5,307 bases of DNA, from positions 1-5,307 of the forward strand of contig QNBI01000172.1 in the NCBI GenBank assembly GCA_003641675.1. Direction: 5' to 3'. Below are positions 1-5,307 of the stretch, piece after piece; position 1 is the first letter of the stretch, and each line of letters begins with the position of its first letter. This DNA is from Spirochaetota bacterium. GTDB lineage: Bacteria; Spirochaetota; Spirochaetia; SZUA-6. The translations under genes and the position numbers were made by a program. Under the pieces are notes generated by a model, which worked only from the letters and a program-made list of their open reading frames with translations, was not told the origin of the DNA and did no database searches.

Positions 1-1
1 A

Positions 2-697
2 TTTTTAAACCAGACTCTAGCACTGCCTAAAGGTGTTGTTCACGCTTTTATTGCTTTAAAAGATCGTGTTAAGAATCAAGACATATTTTCAAAGCAATTA
101 GTGGTTACGCTAGGAAGTGAAGGTTTGTTCAATAAGCAGTTCATGAACAACCAGTCTAATTGTGTAGTGCTGGATAGGAGTCAATACTTTTTGAATGAGA
201 AAGCAGTGATTAGTTATCCATGCTTTTCAAACGTTAAGCAAGGGTTTGGACAAGACCTTGTCGTGATTTTTAAAAACAATGCTGAAACAAAACGATTTGT
301 TAAAAAAATAAACTTGCAAGGTGATGAATTCCAATTCTCAAAGCCTGGAACTTATTGCTTTAAAATTAGTCATGGCAAAGCAGTGTGCGTGAATGTGAGC
401 GATGCATGGGTTAGCAATGAATTGTTAAAACAAAAATTGCAAGCTTTCAATGTTAAAGTGAAGAGCTTGTTAGTGGAGAACATTGCAAGAGAAAACATTG
501 CAGGTAATGCTTCAAACTATTCAGTCATGATTTTGTTTGAAGACGAGTTGTTGAAAGACATAACTACTAAAAGCGATTTCACGTACTTGAAAGTTTCCAA
601 GCCTGAAAAACAGTTATTCATTAAAGGTAAGCCAGTGTCAAGATTGTTCAGTGTTGATAGTGACGTTCCTTTAACAATACATGTTAAAGCTCCAAAA
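2..697 (+). other. N-terminal part in window, unassigned beta-rich region (residues 1-232)
   Basis: I do not recognise a named family here. The sequence alternates hydrophobic and polar residues as in beta-sandwich domains. One probable Ig-like unit spans about residues 60-135: the Y-F-L-N-E-K-A-V-I start and the K-P-G-T-Y-C-F-K near its end (C119) resemble the opening strand and the 'PGxYxF' strand of such folds. Cysteines C54, C74, C119 and C129 lie here and could form two local disulfides. Residues 136-232 form a second, lysine-rich stretch with no cysteine. Sequons occur at N3, N50, N131, N169 and N172. The region continues upstream of the window. Confidence 0.4.
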
Positions 698-3600
698 ATT
701 AAGTCTTTGCTTTACAAGTGTAGTGATTGGGACTTCCAAGCAAGTGTTTGTAAAGGTTCTTGGAAGTTTTTAAAAGTTTTAACACCTAGCAAGGATTATG
801 ATTTGGAATTAATGCCTGGCGATCCTGCCATTGGAGAAGTGGATTGGTGGAATTCTAGTTTTAAATACAGGAGGGAAGTTGTTATTCAAGAAAACAGTGG
901 TTCAAACTTAACAAATTATGCTGTTGAGTTGCATTTAAACACTTCAGCATTAATTAGCGATGGTAAACTGCAAAGCAGTTGTGCTGATTTAAGGTTTGTC
1001 AATGCTAGTAATCAAGAGTTAAACTATTGGGTTGAAAGCGGTTGTAACACTACTAACACAACAATATGGGTTAATGTTTCATTCTTACAAGCTAGTCAAA
1101 ACACTAGCATTTGGGTTTATTATGGGAATGACAGCGTCGCGAGTAAGAGCAATCCTGACAGTGTGTTTCAATACTTTGTAAACTTCACAAGAGACGGAGT
1201 TTTAACAACCGGTTCGGATCAAGATTTAACTCCCGATCAATGGGAAATCATTAATGATACAGCACTACACTTGTGGGGTAACAATTGGAAAAACACACCA
1301 ATGAGTGTAACAATAAACGCTGATGGAACACAAATTCTTGAAGCATTAATGAAAGGCACTAACACTGTAGAGATTTACGCTATAGGATTTACTACAAGCC
1401 AAGGAATTGGGAGTTCAACAACAAACTACAAATTCGCAGGAACACAAAACTGGGGCATAACACCAGACACACCATACACAAACTACAACCAATGGCAAAA
1501 AATACAAGCAATACTAGACGACACAACACTACAAGGAACATGGAACTACTGGGTCTTCGGCAATGATGATGATGGAGGAAGCGACGGAGGAGCAGACGGC
1601 ACTGGAAGCACAGGAAACGTAACATACAAAAACGTAAGAATAAGAGCTTACACAAACCCTGAGCCTAGCATTAGTGTTGGTGATGAGCAAGTTTTAACAT
1701 TAAAAACGCCTGGCGTTTATGTTTCAAACGTGTTTGACCCTGGAAGCGCTAATGTTGATTATAAAGAAATAAATTATGGTTGGACTGCTCCTTCAGGAAC
1801 AGCGTTAAGTGTTTATGTTAGGACGTCTAGTGACAATGTGTCTTGGAGTGATTGGTATGTCCAGATGAATGGTTCAACCATTGAAGCTCCTGACAACAGG
1901 TTTATACAATACAAAGTTGTCATGTCCACGGATAACACTACTAAAACGCCAGTGCTTGACTGGGTGAGGATTAGTTATGAAAAAACAACTGGCTCGTTTT
2001 CAAGCATTACTAGTGATTCAAGCTTGTCTTTAACAACTGGTGTTAACCCTTATGATTGTGGTAACTTGTCATCTGCAAATCTTGAATTGTTTGAAGACTT
2101 TAACGATGGTAATTACTCTGACGATTCTCCAATAACTTGGATCGTTGTCAATCAAGGCATTGAAGACGACACTGCTAACTGGACTGTTGTTAACGGCATG
2201 CTTTCAGAGCAAGGTAATGCTTACGACGACAGTGACAACAGGAACACTACTGCTTTAGGAACGTTTGTTTATCCTAACGGTTCTTACTCTTGGACTGATT
2301 TCAGGTTGAAAGCTACTTTAATGTCTGAAGACGATGACGGTATAGGCTTAATGTTCAGGTTTGTTAACAGCAGCACTTATTACAGGTTTAAATGGCAAGA
2401 CCAAGCAGATGCTGCTACTGGATCAGTGCCTCATAGGCGTTTAGAAAAATTTGTTAATAATGCTTGGACTGTGCTTGCGAATGAAAACGTTGGTTACGAT
2501 CAAGGCAAGCAGTACACAGTGATCATTGAAGCTATTGGTGATAATATCAAAGTGTACATTGATAATGAATTAGTGTTTAACGTGACTGACGACAGCATTA
2601 GTAACGGGAGTGTTGCATTGTATTCTTGGGGCGAAGAAGGTGCTTATTTTGACGACATAGAAGTTTGGGATTTGTCTAGCAATTCAAGTGATGGTTATAA
2701 TAATAGTTGCCAGCCTGCTTGGGGGTTGACTGGTTTAAACCTCGGCGTTTACTCTGTCAGGGTTTTTGTTAATAATTCTGAAGGCAGTGTTAACACTAGC
2801 TCTCAAATCATTCAAATACCTGTTTACGCTAGAACTCAATTTACTAAGATTCAATCAAATCCTGAAGTACAAGCCCAATGTAGGGCTATAACTTTAAACA
2901 CTACATTGCTTGATGATTTAGGACAAGCAGTTAAAAATGCTAATGTAAGCTTTTATGATGAAAAAGATAGTGTTCTATTAGGGTTTAACATCACAAACAA
3001 TGAAGGTGTTGCAAGCATAAATATCAACCTGTCATGCACTGCTAGTTTAGGATTTCATGATGTGAAAGTGTTGTTTAACGGTAATGATTCTTTATTTTTA
3101 GAAAATGCTTCAAGGATTGACACTCAAGTGTTCAAGGTTAGCAGTGTGCCAGTAATCCACTGGGTTAATGCCAGTCCTAAAGTTTCAGGTATAGGTCTTG
3201 TTATTGGGTTGACTGCTAATGTCAGTGACGTTGTAGGTTTAGACGCTGTGCTGGTAAATATTACGAAACCTGATTTAAGCACAGAAGTTTTTGAAATGCA
3301 ACTAGGTGGTGATGGGTTGTATTATTATAATTACACTGCTTGGATCGCGGGAAATTACAGTTTTATAGTAATCGCTAACAATACTGATGGAATAACGAGT
3401 TATAGCAATGCTTCAAATTTCTCAATAACTGCTCGCGCAAGATTAGACGTTGCCACTGAGAAGCAAGCTTATAAAAACTTTGAAACAGTTTACATCGCAA
3501 CGCGTGGTGATGACTGGTGGAATAATTCTTGGCTTTACAGGAAAGCGTTTTACGTACATTCAAACGTTAGCATTGCAGAGTACCAGTTATTCTTAAACAT

Positions 3601-5307
3601 TAACACTTCAGAACTAATAAGTACTGGAAAGTTAAACCCTGATTGTAGCGATTTAAGATTCGTTTCAGACATGAATATTTACAAACTCCCAGTGACTGTT
3701 AAAAACACTGAAAGCCAAAACTTGCAAAACGCGACAGTGCAAGTACTCATAACTGATGAAGAAATTATAAACCACTTGTCTGGAAATGGTGATGATTTAA
3801 GAGTTTTTGACACACAAGTTGAAAACCCTTACGATAATGAGAGCAACATTGCTTTCTGGGTTGAAGGCGTTTCAGAATCTGGGTTGAGTGTTTGGGTTAG
3901 AATCCCTTATTTAAGTGTTGGTGAAGAGAAAACATTATACTTTTACTATGGCAACCCAAACGCTGAAAGCGAGAGTAATTATTCAAGAACGTTCCCAAAA
4001 CTTGTTGGTGAAGTTGGAACAATCAATGTTTCTAGCTCTTGGGGATTAGCGAATTTTTCAACAAGTTTTGAACAACCACCAATCGTTGTTTCAAGCTTGG
4101 TAACTGTTAACGAAAATGATGCTGCAGCGCCAAGAATTGCTAACATCACTGCTAACAATTTCAGTGTGAAAGTTGAAGAATCTGTGGAAGGTGATGGGTC
4201 TCACAGCGTTGAAACAGTTGACTGGATGGCTGTTATACCTGGGAACTGGATTGTGGCTGGTAAAAACTTGCAAGCCGGCAATTTAACAACAAACGCTGCT
4301 GGAAGCGCTTCTAGCGATTACAGAACAGTTAGTTTTTATGAAAGTTTTGCAACAAGTCCTGTCGTGCTTTCACACGTAGACAGTTTCAATGATCCTGAAC
4401 CAGTGCACACGCGCATGCAAAGCGTGACTAGTTCTAACTTCCAAGTAAAGCTTGAAGAAACAAATTCTTCAGGAGACACTCCTCACGATTATGAAACCAT
4501 TGGCTGGATAGCACTTAGCAATAGTTACTCCTATGACGATTTCAGCTTGGCTTTAGGAACAGTTGTTACTGATGAAAACTGGGCTAGCTTGATGTTTTAC
4601 ACTGGCAGGTCTTACATTGCTAAAATGCAAACAGAGAATGGTGGTGATAACTCTCATGAACGCTTGAGCAAAACTAGCACTAGCGCTTCTGTTCGCGTTG
4701 AAGAAGAAACTGGTTATGATGGAACTCACATCACAGAAACGTTTGGGTGGATAGCTGCTACCCCAGGCTTGATCAGAGGTGCTGAAAAGCATGACTTGCA
4801 AGTAACTATTGGTTCTGAAACAGCGTTAAACACTATTAACAAAGAGTTAGACTTTTACGTTGAGAATTGTAATTCTAGCAACACAACAGTGATTGTTCAA
4901 ACTCCTGCAGTGAGTGCTAGCCAGGCAGTTAGGGTTTACATGTATTACGGCAACCCTTCAGCTGAGAGCGCTAGCAACTTGACAGCAGTTTTTAGTTACG
5001 ACCAGCCTAGAATTGTAGGCTATGTTGTGAGTGAAATACTAGCAAATAATGATTTGCAAGTGTTAAGCCTTGACAACAACAACCAAATCATTGCTGGAAG
5101 CACAACGCTAAACCTAGACTTGCAAGAAGCAGGAACAATACCAGCTAGCAGTTTAACCCAAGGAACAGCGATCAAAGCTAAGAGTTTGTTCCAAGCAGAC
5201 AGTAACGCTGAAGGAACAGACATCATAAGCCCAGCAAGCTGGGCTGGAACACAATTCACATACGACATGTACAGATATGATAATTACTTCGCAATACTAA
5301 GCCCATG
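2..5307 (+). CDS. Giant multidomain surface protein with DUF2341 and lectin-like domains, partial at both ends
   Basis: Frame 2 is open from the first to the last base, giving 1768 residues without a stop. The first in-frame ATG (residue 48) is followed by no hydrophobic segment and the frame is open before it, so the true start and any signal peptide lie upstream. The stop and any anchor lie downstream. No transmembrane segment is seen. The protein is a chain of beta-sandwich domains: DUF2341 units, concanavalin-like and jelly-roll domains, Ig-like domains and three H-type-lectin-like repeats. It has about 60 N-X-S/T sequons and 14 cysteines, which fits a glycosylated, disulfide-bonded exported protein. 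I infer a role in adhesion or glycan binding at the cell surface, probably in a DPANN archaeon. No catalytic motif was recognised. Arg is mostly AGA/AGG. Two internal stretches differ in codon use and are described separately. The frame is certain; the function is an inference from domain families. Confidence 0.93.
698..841 (+). other. Two-cysteine W-rich module before DUF2341 (residues 233-280)
   Basis: A compact motif runs Y238-K-C240-S-D-W243, then C250, W254, Y266 and the closing P272-G-D-P275...G-E279. I recall this C-x2-W...C-x3-W...Y-x-L-x-L-x-P-x-D-P pattern as a recurrent short module in large extracellular proteins of DPANN archaea, often at the end of a beta-sandwich and before a new domain. 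C240 and C250 probably form a local disulfide. It ends two residues before the first W-W-N of DUF2341 copy 1, so it acts as a domain boundary or spacer. The family recall was not checked by a search. Confidence 0.5.
845..1195 (+). other. DUF2341 domain, copy 1 (residues 282-398)
   Basis: This copy shows the family hallmarks in order: W282-W283-N284 start, Y289-R-R, N305-Y-A-V-E-L strand, L317-I-S-D-G-K322, C327-A-D-L-R-F, Y342-W-V-E-S-G-C348, T354-I-W-V, and the closing W371-V-Y-Y-G-N376. DUF2341 is a beta-sandwich domain of unknown function found in large extracellular proteins of archaea and bacteria, often next to concanavalin-like domains. C327 and C348 flank one loop and are the likely disulfide. 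It is intact and serves as the internal reference for the split copy near residues 1172-1665. Ten sequons lie within it, the densest part of the first third of the protein. Confidence 0.85.
1196..1669 (+). other. Jelly-roll/concanavalin-like domain following DUF2341 (residues 399-556)
   Basis: This region links DUF2341 copy 1 to the next sandwich. Its end, residues 541-563 (T-Y-K-N-V-R-I-R-A-Y-T-N-P-E-P...V-G-D-E-Q), matches the pattern 'DxVxVRxYxxPEPxxxVGxEx' that I recall closing many concanavalin-like modules placed after DUF2341. W414, W425, W429, W484, W498, W514 and W517 suggest a core or a glycan-binding face. A D/G-rich loop at residues 521-538 could bind calcium. The second half (from about nt 1390) is T-poor and uses ACA, TAC and AAC instead of ACT, TAT and AAT, unlike the sequence on either side. 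The fold assignment is inference. Confidence 0.55.
1670..1978 (+). other. Beta-sandwich with R-T...W-S-x-W motif (residues 557-659)
   Basis: Visible motifs are G571-V-Y-V-S-N-V-F-D near the start, Y605-V-R607-T-S...S-W615-S-D-W618 in the middle, and R633-F-I-Q-Y-K-V...S-T...T-P650-V-L-D-W near the end, closing in I657-S-Y659. This pattern (exposed RT, W-S-x-W, 'R-[FY]-[IL]-Q-Y', 'TPVLDxVxxxY') recurs in extracellular archaeal and bacterial multidomain proteins as a discoidin- or fibronectin-like sandwich. I know no assigned function. It follows the jelly-roll directly, with no linker. It has no cysteine and three sequons (N612, N623, N645). Confidence 0.5.
1979..2821 (+). other. Ig-like host domain interrupted by an inserted domain (residues 660-693 and 892-940)
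   Basis: The first part ends in N682-P-Y-D-C686-G-N-L-S-S. The second part resumes at C903-Q-P-A-W907-G and continues with L913-N-L-G-V-Y-S-V-R-V-F-V-N-N-S. In related Ig-like domains of archaeal surface proteins I recall the form 'NPxxCGxLxxGxxCxxxWxVxxxGxxGxYxxxVxxxS', with the two cysteines close together in one hairpin. Here about 216 residues separate them, and the intervening piece has its own recognisable fold. I infer a host domain with a guest in the loop between C686 and C903. An alternative is that the flanks are two short independent segments. Confidence 0.5.
2081..2674 (+). other. Concanavalin-A-like lectin/glucanase-fold domain (residues 694-891)
   Basis: The domain opens with L696-F-E-D-F-N-D-G-N-Y, a typical start of LamG/thrombospondin-C-like modules. 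It continues with N726-W-T-V-V-N-G-M-L-S-E-Q, W764-T-D-F-R-L-K-A-T-L, D777-D-D-D-G-I-G-L-M-F-R-F, Y793-Y-R-F-K-W, V850-Y-I-D-N-E-L-V-F and closes with G877-E-E-G-A-Y-F-D-D-I-E-V-W889. This order fits the concanavalin-like jelly-roll seen in extracellular lectin and glucanase-related proteins. Acidic clusters near 777-780 and 742-746 may bind calcium. No glycosidase catalytic pattern is evident, so glycan binding is more likely than hydrolysis. It sits between C686 and C903 of the surrounding Ig-like domain. Confidence 0.7.
2822..3139 (+). other. Bacterial-Ig-like (Big/invasin-type) domain (residues 941-1046)
   Basis: The order of motifs is that of Big/invasin-like domains: a first strand (T945-Q-F-T-K-I), then I963-T-L-N-T-T-L-L-D-D-L-G974-Q-A-V-K-N-A-N-V-S-F-Y, then N999-N-E-G-V-A-S-I-N-I-N-L, and G1017-F-H-D-V-K-V-L-F-N-G-N near the end. 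The 'D-x-x-G-x-x-V-x-x-A-x-V-x-F' and 'T/N-x-x-G-x-A' strands are the usual hallmarks. C960 and C1012 are placed to form one intradomain disulfide. Such domains generally act as rigid spacers in adhesins. Confidence 0.65.
3140..3436 (+). other. Archaeal Ig-like domain (residues 1047-1145)
   Basis: The recognisable strands are V1049-P-V-I-H-W-V, G1066-L-V-I-G-L-T-A-N-V-S-D with D1081-A-V-L-V-N-I-T, F1097-E-M-Q-L-G-G-D-G-L-Y-Y-Y-N-Y-T, and G1117-N-Y-S-F-I-V-I-A-N-N. This matches the common extracellular pattern 'L-T-A-N-V-x-D...V-x-x-V-x-V-N-I-T-x-P...G-x-x-x-Y...G-x-Y-x-F-x-I-x-A-x-D'. Eight sequons fall between residues 1056 and 1139, one of the densest clusters in the protein. No cysteine is present. 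It probably serves as a spacer. Confidence 0.65.
3437..3514 (+). other. Lead-in strand segment before DUF2341 copy 2 (residues 1146-1171)
   Basis: The segment R1146-L-D-V-A-T...K-Q-A-Y-K-N-F-E-T-V-Y-I resembles the opening strands of many bacterial and archaeal Ig or macroglobulin-like domains ('T-D-K-x-x-Y-x-x-G-E-x-V-x-I'). It is followed at once by D1170-D-W-W-N, the DUF2341 start. Either it is a plain linker, or another sandwich domain begins here and is interrupted; the window does not show its continuation. Confidence 0.35.
3515..3670 (+). other. DUF2341 copy 2, N-terminal part of a split domain (residues 1172-1223)
   Basis: It starts with W1172-W-N-N-S-W-L-Y-R, aligned with W282-W-N-S-S-F-K-Y-R of copy 1, and proceeds through Y1194-Q-L-F-L-N-I-N-T-S-E-L-I-S-T-G-K to P1213-D-C1215-S-D-L-R-F-V. 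At this point copy 1 continues with 'Y-W-V-E-S-G-C', but here the chain begins a new DUF2341 strand set (Y1227-K-L-P-V-T-V). The expected continuation with its partner cysteine is found about 390 residues later (F1618-Y-V-E-N-C1623). Confidence 0.75.
3671..4006 (+). other. DUF2341 copy 3, nested copy without the WWN start (residues 1224-1335)
   Basis: Y1227-K-L-P-V-T-V-K-N-T aligns with the Y-R-R-E-V-V-I-Q-E-N strand of copy 1. It is followed by N1243-A-T-V-Q-V-L-I, D1264-D-L-R-V-F-D, F1285-W-V-E-G, L1295-S-V-W-V-R-I-P, and the hallmark L1312-Y-F-Y-Y-G-N-P-N-A-E-S. It therefore has all later strands but no W-W-N start and neither of the two cysteines found in copy 1. It lies between the two parts of copy 2 and leads straight into the lectin-like repeats. 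Confidence 0.75.
4007..4255 (+). repeat. H-type-lectin-like repeat 1 (residues 1336-1418)
   Basis: Motifs are F1356-E-Q-P-P-I-V-V-S-S-L, R1378-I-A-N-I-T-A-N-N-F1387-S-V-K-V-E-E1393, then H1401-S-V-E1404-T-V-D-W1408-M-A. The order 'P-x-V...R-x-x-x-V/I-T-x-x-x-F-x-V...W-[IM]-A' fits H-type lectins (discoidin I C-terminal and Helix pomatia agglutinin type), six-stranded sandwiches that bind galactose or GalNAc. Sugar-contact residues cannot be assigned by eye. Confidence 0.6.
4268..4522 (+). repeat. H-type-lectin-like repeat 2 (residues 1423-1507)
   Basis: This is the best-formed unit: V1443-S-F-Y-E-S-F...S-P1453-V-V-L-S-H-V-D-S-F-N-D, H1469-T-R1471-M-Q-S-V-T-S-S-N-F1480-Q-V-K-L-E-E1486, then H1495-D-Y-E1498-T-I-G-W1502-I-A. 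It matches repeat 1 along its full length, with H-x-x-E-T-x-x-W in register 94 residues later. The conserved E-E and H-x-x-E-T positions go beyond the general H-lectin pattern and may mark a subfamily. Confidence 0.65.
4547..4771 (+). repeat. H-type-lectin-like repeat 3, diverged (residues 1516-1590)
   Basis: The C-terminal half is clear: V1564-R-V-E1567-E, H1576-I-T-E1579-T-F-G-W1583-I-A, in register 81 residues after repeat 2. The N-terminal half has drifted: the P-x-V strand is replaced by S1537-Y-I-A-K-M-Q, and the H-T-R segment by H1552-E-R. It is shorter than repeats 1 and 2 and has no sequon. It is probably an older or relaxed copy with the same fold. Confidence 0.55.
4829..4996 (+). 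other. DUF2341 copy 2, C-terminal part of a split domain (residues 1610-1665)
   Basis: N1613-K-E-L-D-F-Y-V-E-N-C1623-N-S-S-N-T-T-V-I-V aligns with N337-Q-E-L-N-Y-W-V-E-S-G-C348-N-T-T-N-T-T-I-W-V of copy 1. The closing V1645-Y-M-Y-Y-G-N-P-S-A-E-S aligns with the Y-Y-G-N ends of copies 1 and 3. It has no W-W-N start or D-L-R-F strand of its own; these are supplied by residues 1172-1223. C1623 is the counterpart of C348, and its expected partner C1215 lies in that upstream part. Confidence 0.7.
4997..5307 (+). other. C-terminal domain in window, incomplete (residues 1666-1768)
   Basis: After DUF2341 the chain runs Q1668-P-R-I-V-G-Y-V-V-S-E, V1687-L-S-L-D-N-N-N-Q, then S1728-L-F-Q-A-D...G1738-T-D, W1747-A-G-T-Q-F-T-Y and ends at I1765-L-S-P. 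The 'A-D-x-x-x-x-G-T-D...x-G-T-x-F' order with an 'I-L-S-P' strand faintly recalls IgGFc-binding-like beta domains, which I would not rely on. From about nt 5086 the codon use is T-poor, as in the stretch at 1390-1650. No cysteine and no sequon occur after N1659. The domain is cut by the window edge. Confidence 0.35.

Noticed and set aside
870..876. AGGAGGG, a perfect Shine-Dalgarno-like sequence
   Set aside because: It encodes Arg-Arg within the Y-R-R strand of DUF2341 copy 1, and no start codon follows at a suitable distance in any frame that opens a credible gene.
1392..1655. 87-codon open frame on the minus strand, rich in Leu, Cys and Phe
   Set aside because: It is the complement of the T-poor stretch of the main gene, which removes stop codons on the other strand. 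Its composition is not protein-like and it overlaps a well-supported coding frame.
1390..1655. A-rich, AAC-rich stretch considered as a target or template of a diversity-generating retroelement
   Set aside because: No reverse transcriptase, no second near-identical copy and no C-lectin fold are visible in the window; the stretch is internal to the gene, whereas variable regions usually end it. The unusual codon use is better described as a mosaic segment.
1704..1718. Palindrome AAACGCC-T-GGCGTTT
   Set aside because: A seven-base stem with a one-base centre cannot form a normal hairpin loop, has no T-run, and lies inside a conserved coding segment; it could only be a protein-binding site, for which there is no other sign.
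3949..4977. Nucleotide repeat around the two TA[TC]GGCAACCC...GC[TG]-containing YYGNP segments (near 3949 and 4945)
   Set aside because: The similarity follows the conserved protein motif, while third positions differ and the match does not extend, so it does not indicate a recent duplication or mobile element ends.
3375..5268. Four short minus-strand open frames (3375-3563, 4091-4273, 4553-4801, 5020-5268)
   Set aside because: All lie opposite the main frame, show no domain motif and no spacing expected of genes; they are shadows.

Overview
The whole window is one uninterrupted reading frame on the + strand (frame 2, codons from nt 2 to nt 5305, 1768 residues). It has no in-frame TAA, TAG or TGA, and both start and stop lie outside the window. 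It encodes the interior of a giant secreted or surface-attached protein built from chained beta-sandwich domains. There is no promoter, terminator, RNA gene, mobile element, CRISPR array or second gene that I can support.

Organism: the domain set points to an archaeon, most likely a DPANN lineage of the Woesearchaeota/Pacearchaeota type. That set is DUF2341 domains with WWN starts and YYGN ends, a YKCSDWDF-type two-cysteine module, a jelly-roll tail of the 'NPEPSISVGDEQ' type, and an archaeal-looking Ig-like domain. AT-rich codon use, Arg mostly AGA/AGG, and about 60 N-X-S/T sequons fit this. The assignment comes from recalled family patterns, not from a search.

Layout by residue: 1-232 unassigned beta-rich region; 233-280 two-cysteine module; 282-398 DUF2341 copy 1; 399-556 jelly-roll with a D/G-rich loop; 557-659 beta-sandwich with the R-T...W-S-x-W pattern; 660-940 Ig-like domain interrupted by a concanavalin-A-like domain (694-891); 941-1046 Big/invasin-like Ig domain; 1047-1145 second Ig-like domain; 1146-1171 linker; 1172-1223 first part of DUF2341 copy 2; 1224-1335 DUF2341 copy 3; 1336-1590 three H-type-lectin-like repeats; 1610-1665 second part of DUF2341 copy 2; 1666-1768 a C-terminal domain cut by the window edge.

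The most notable structure is nesting. One DUF2341 domain appears to be split by about 386 residues that carry another DUF2341 plus the three lectin-like repeats. A concanavalin-like domain appears to sit in a loop of an Ig-like domain, again between two cysteines. All 14 cysteines can then be arranged in seven plausible pairs. Two stretches (about nt 1390-1650 and 5086-5307) use clearly different codons from the rest, suggesting a mosaic history. The inferred role is carbohydrate binding or cell-surface adhesion; no catalytic site was recognised.
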